From: an uncultured Dialister sp. | GTDB taxonomy: Bacteria; Bacillota; Negativicutes; Veillonellales; Dialisteraceae | Reading direction: 5' to 3' | DNA length: 15,038 nt | Assembly (NCBI RefSeq): GCF_900541605.1 | Contig: NZ_UQKJ01000046.1 | Location: 1 to 15,038, forward strand | Part shown: positions 13,820-15,038 of the stretch, piece by piece | Layout of the letters: each line of letters begins with the position of its first letter | How positions within the stretch are numbered: the stretch's first letter is position 1 | Program-made: the position numbers and the translations under genes | Notes under the pieces: model-generated | Told to the model about the DNA's origin: nothing | Seen by the model: the letters and a program-made list of their open reading frames with translations, nothing else | Databases searched by the model: none

Positions 13820-13848
13820 AATATAGCATTTTTTCTATGTATTGTCAA
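13820..13848 (-). promoter_or_regulatory. Strong sigma-70-type promoter of the nitroreductase gene
   Basis: On the minus strand a perfect TTGACA (13843-13848) and TATATT (13820-13825) are 17 bases apart. It is the best promoter in the window by match to consensus. Confidence 0.85.
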
Positions 13849-13850
13849 AA

Positions 13851-13915
13851 GAGAAGCTGCGGGAAAGAGGAAGGGGCTCGAGGTACCTGCGGCGCTCTTC
13901 CCGCTTCCCGCAGCT
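13851..13915 (-). terminator. Large hairpin, possible terminator of the AEC permease gene
   Basis: AGCTGCGGGAAAGAGGAAG (13855-13873) and CTTCCCGCTTCCCGCAGCT (13897-13915) form a 19-bp imperfect stem. On the minus strand the stem is followed by TCTCTTTT, a U-rich stretch that overlaps the start of the nitroreductase promoter. A smaller hairpin (ATCCGG 13939-13944 with CCGGAT 13956-13961) lies between it and the permease stop codon. It could also be another repeat element. Confidence 0.5.
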
Positions 13916-14018
13916 GCGGTCATTGGCAGTACAGGAGCATCCGGTAAAAGGACTGCCGGATAGCTGTGTTCATTATACTATTTCATTCATTTCCCGGAAA
14001 GAACTGTAAAAAAAGGTA

Positions 14019-14957
14019 CTATGAAAACAGATACATGTAGAAGGGAATGAAGAAGATTCCCAGGGCCAGGGAGACGCAGTTGATGGTGGTGGAATAGTCG
14101 GAATCCGCCCCTACGCTGGTGGCGAGGATGGTCATATTCGTCATGGCCGGCATGCCTGCCTGCAGGAGGAAGACTTTCGCCGACATGGGACTCACCGGGA
14201 TAAAGGGCAGCAGCAGGTACAGGCAGAGGGGGGACAGGATGAAACGGCCCGCCATGGCCCCGATAAGGTCCCGGTCCCAGTGGATGGAGGACAGGGGAAT
14301 ATGGCTCATCTGGATGCCGATGACCATGAGGGCCATGGGGGTAGCCATATTGCCTACGTACCGGCAGGCGGTGAGGACAAAATGGGGCAGCGGAATATCC
14401 AGAAGCACCAGCACCACCCCTGTCAGGAATCCCATGAGCGGCGGGGTCCGGAGTTTTTTCAGCATTTCCGGGGGCGTGAATTTCTGGTCTCCTCCGGCGT
14501 CCTTTACAATGAGGTAGGCCCCGAGGCCCCAGAACATGGCGGTATTGGCGATGTAGTACAGCATGGCGGAGGGGACGCTCTTTTCGCCGAAGAGGGCTAC
14601 ATTCACCGGCAGGCCGATGAAAATGGCATTGGCAATGCAGCAGGTGCAGGTAAAAATGCCCCGGCGCCCCTTGGATACGTGGAGGATAGATGCCCAGATC
14701 CGGCCGGCTATGTAGGCCACGAAAATGGAGGCAAAGGGCAGGAGCAGGTCCGGTGCCGTGGCGATGAGCTGGTGCTGGGTGAAATTGGATTTCAGGGAAT
14801 ACACCATGAGCGGCGGCAGGGCCACGGTCATGGTAAACCGGGTGAGGTCTTTCCCCGCATTGGCCCAGAACCACCCCTTTTTGGAAAGATAAAATCCCAG
14901 CCCCGCAATGAGGACTACTTCGAATATGCCGGCTAATCCCTGTAATATGGCGTCCAT
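14019..14957 (-). CDS. AEC (auxin efflux carrier) family permease
   Basis: 312-residue inner-membrane protein with about ten membrane helices in two halves of five, typical of the AEC family (bacterial members include malonate/malate carriers such as MdcF/MleP). Visible hallmarks: TRFTMTVALPPLMVYSL (39-55), the CIANAIFIGLPVNVALFGEKSVPSAMLYYIANTAM core of the first half, and ATPMALMVIGIQMSH plus LQAGMPAMTNMTILA in the second half, each with the broken-helix proline motifs. The ribosome binding site AGGGAGA precedes the ATG. Substrate cannot be told from sequence; a dicarboxylate or amino acid is plausible. No decarboxylase or malolactic gene lies next to it in the window. Confidence 0.9.
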   Translation of the reverse strand: MDAILQGLAGIFEVVLIAGLGFYLSKKGWFWANAGKDLTRFTMTVALPPLMVYSLKSNFTQHQLIATAPDLLLPFASIFVAYIAGRIWASILHVSKGRRGIFTCTCCIANAIFIGLPVNVALFGEKSVPSAMLYYIANTAMFWGLGAYLIVKDAGGDQKFTPPEMLKKLRTPPLMGFLTGVVLVLLDIPLPHFVLTACRYVGNMATPMALMVIGIQMSHIPLSSIHWDRDLIGAMAGRFILSPLCLYLLLPFIPVSPMSAKVFLLQAGMPAMTNMTILATSVGADSDYSTTINCVSLALGIFFIPFYMYLFS

Positions 14958-14983
14958 AGAAATTCTCCCTGAGAATTAAGGAG

Positions 14984-15033
14984 GCGCTGATTAATTCGCA
15001 GAGTCAGATTTCATAAGGATTTTTATGCACTGC
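14984..15033. repeat. Dispersed repeat R1, right copy, inverted and cut by the window end
   Basis: These 50 bases are the reverse complement of 60-109 with one difference (T for C at 15010). After CACTGC the sequence diverges from the left copy's hairpin tip. The copy lies just upstream of the AEC permease ribosome binding site, so its promoter would have to lie inside the repeat or beyond the window. Confidence 0.85.
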
Positions 15034-15038
15034 TTCGT

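Overview
The window looks like a chromosomal segment of a diderm Firmicute of the class Negativicutes (Veillonellaceae/Dialister-like; the genus is a guess). The gene sequences and control elements are Firmicute in style: strong AGGAGG-type ribosome binding sites, a T-box leader, and short GC-rich hairpin terminators. Yet one gene is a TonB-dependent outer-membrane receptor, which needs an outer membrane. Base composition is moderately GC-rich and even across the genes, and no transposase, integrase, phage or CRISPR gene is visible.

Layout, left to right. A long hairpin and repeat (1-109) precedes deoC (+, deoxyribose-phosphate aldolase). A B12/iron-type ABC substrate-binding lipoprotein (-) is divergent from a cobalamin riboswitch and a BtuB-like TonB-dependent receptor (+). 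Next is uraA (+, uracil permease) behind a leader with its own terminator and a PyrR-loop-like sequence at the ribosome binding site. Two minus-strand genes follow: a TM2-domain protein and a 61-residue unknown protein. Then comes a T-box leader with one Stem I and two successive antiterminator/terminator modules, driving a LivJ/LivK-type amino-acid-binding lipoprotein (+). A Bax-inhibitor-1/YetJ-family membrane protein (+) follows. The right part is all minus strand: trkA-trkH (potassium uptake, an operon with one base between genes), a flavin-reductase-like protein, an NfsB-like nitroreductase and an AEC-family permease. The window ends inside a second copy of the opening repeat, in opposite orientation.

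Functional themes. Several genes are for nutrient capture: B12 across the outer membrane and periplasm, uracil, branched-chain amino acids, potassium, and a carboxylate-like substrate for the AEC carrier. Both binding proteins stand without their permease and ATPase partners, so these must be encoded elsewhere. The remaining genes are small housekeeping or redox units. The most notable content is regulatory: the tandem T-box with a single Stem I and a probable CUC (Leu) specifier, the B12 riboswitch, crossed terminators of convergent genes, an exact 17-bp dyad ahead of the flavin-reductase gene, and two families of intergenic palindromic repeats. I see no defence system or novel multi-gene cassette.
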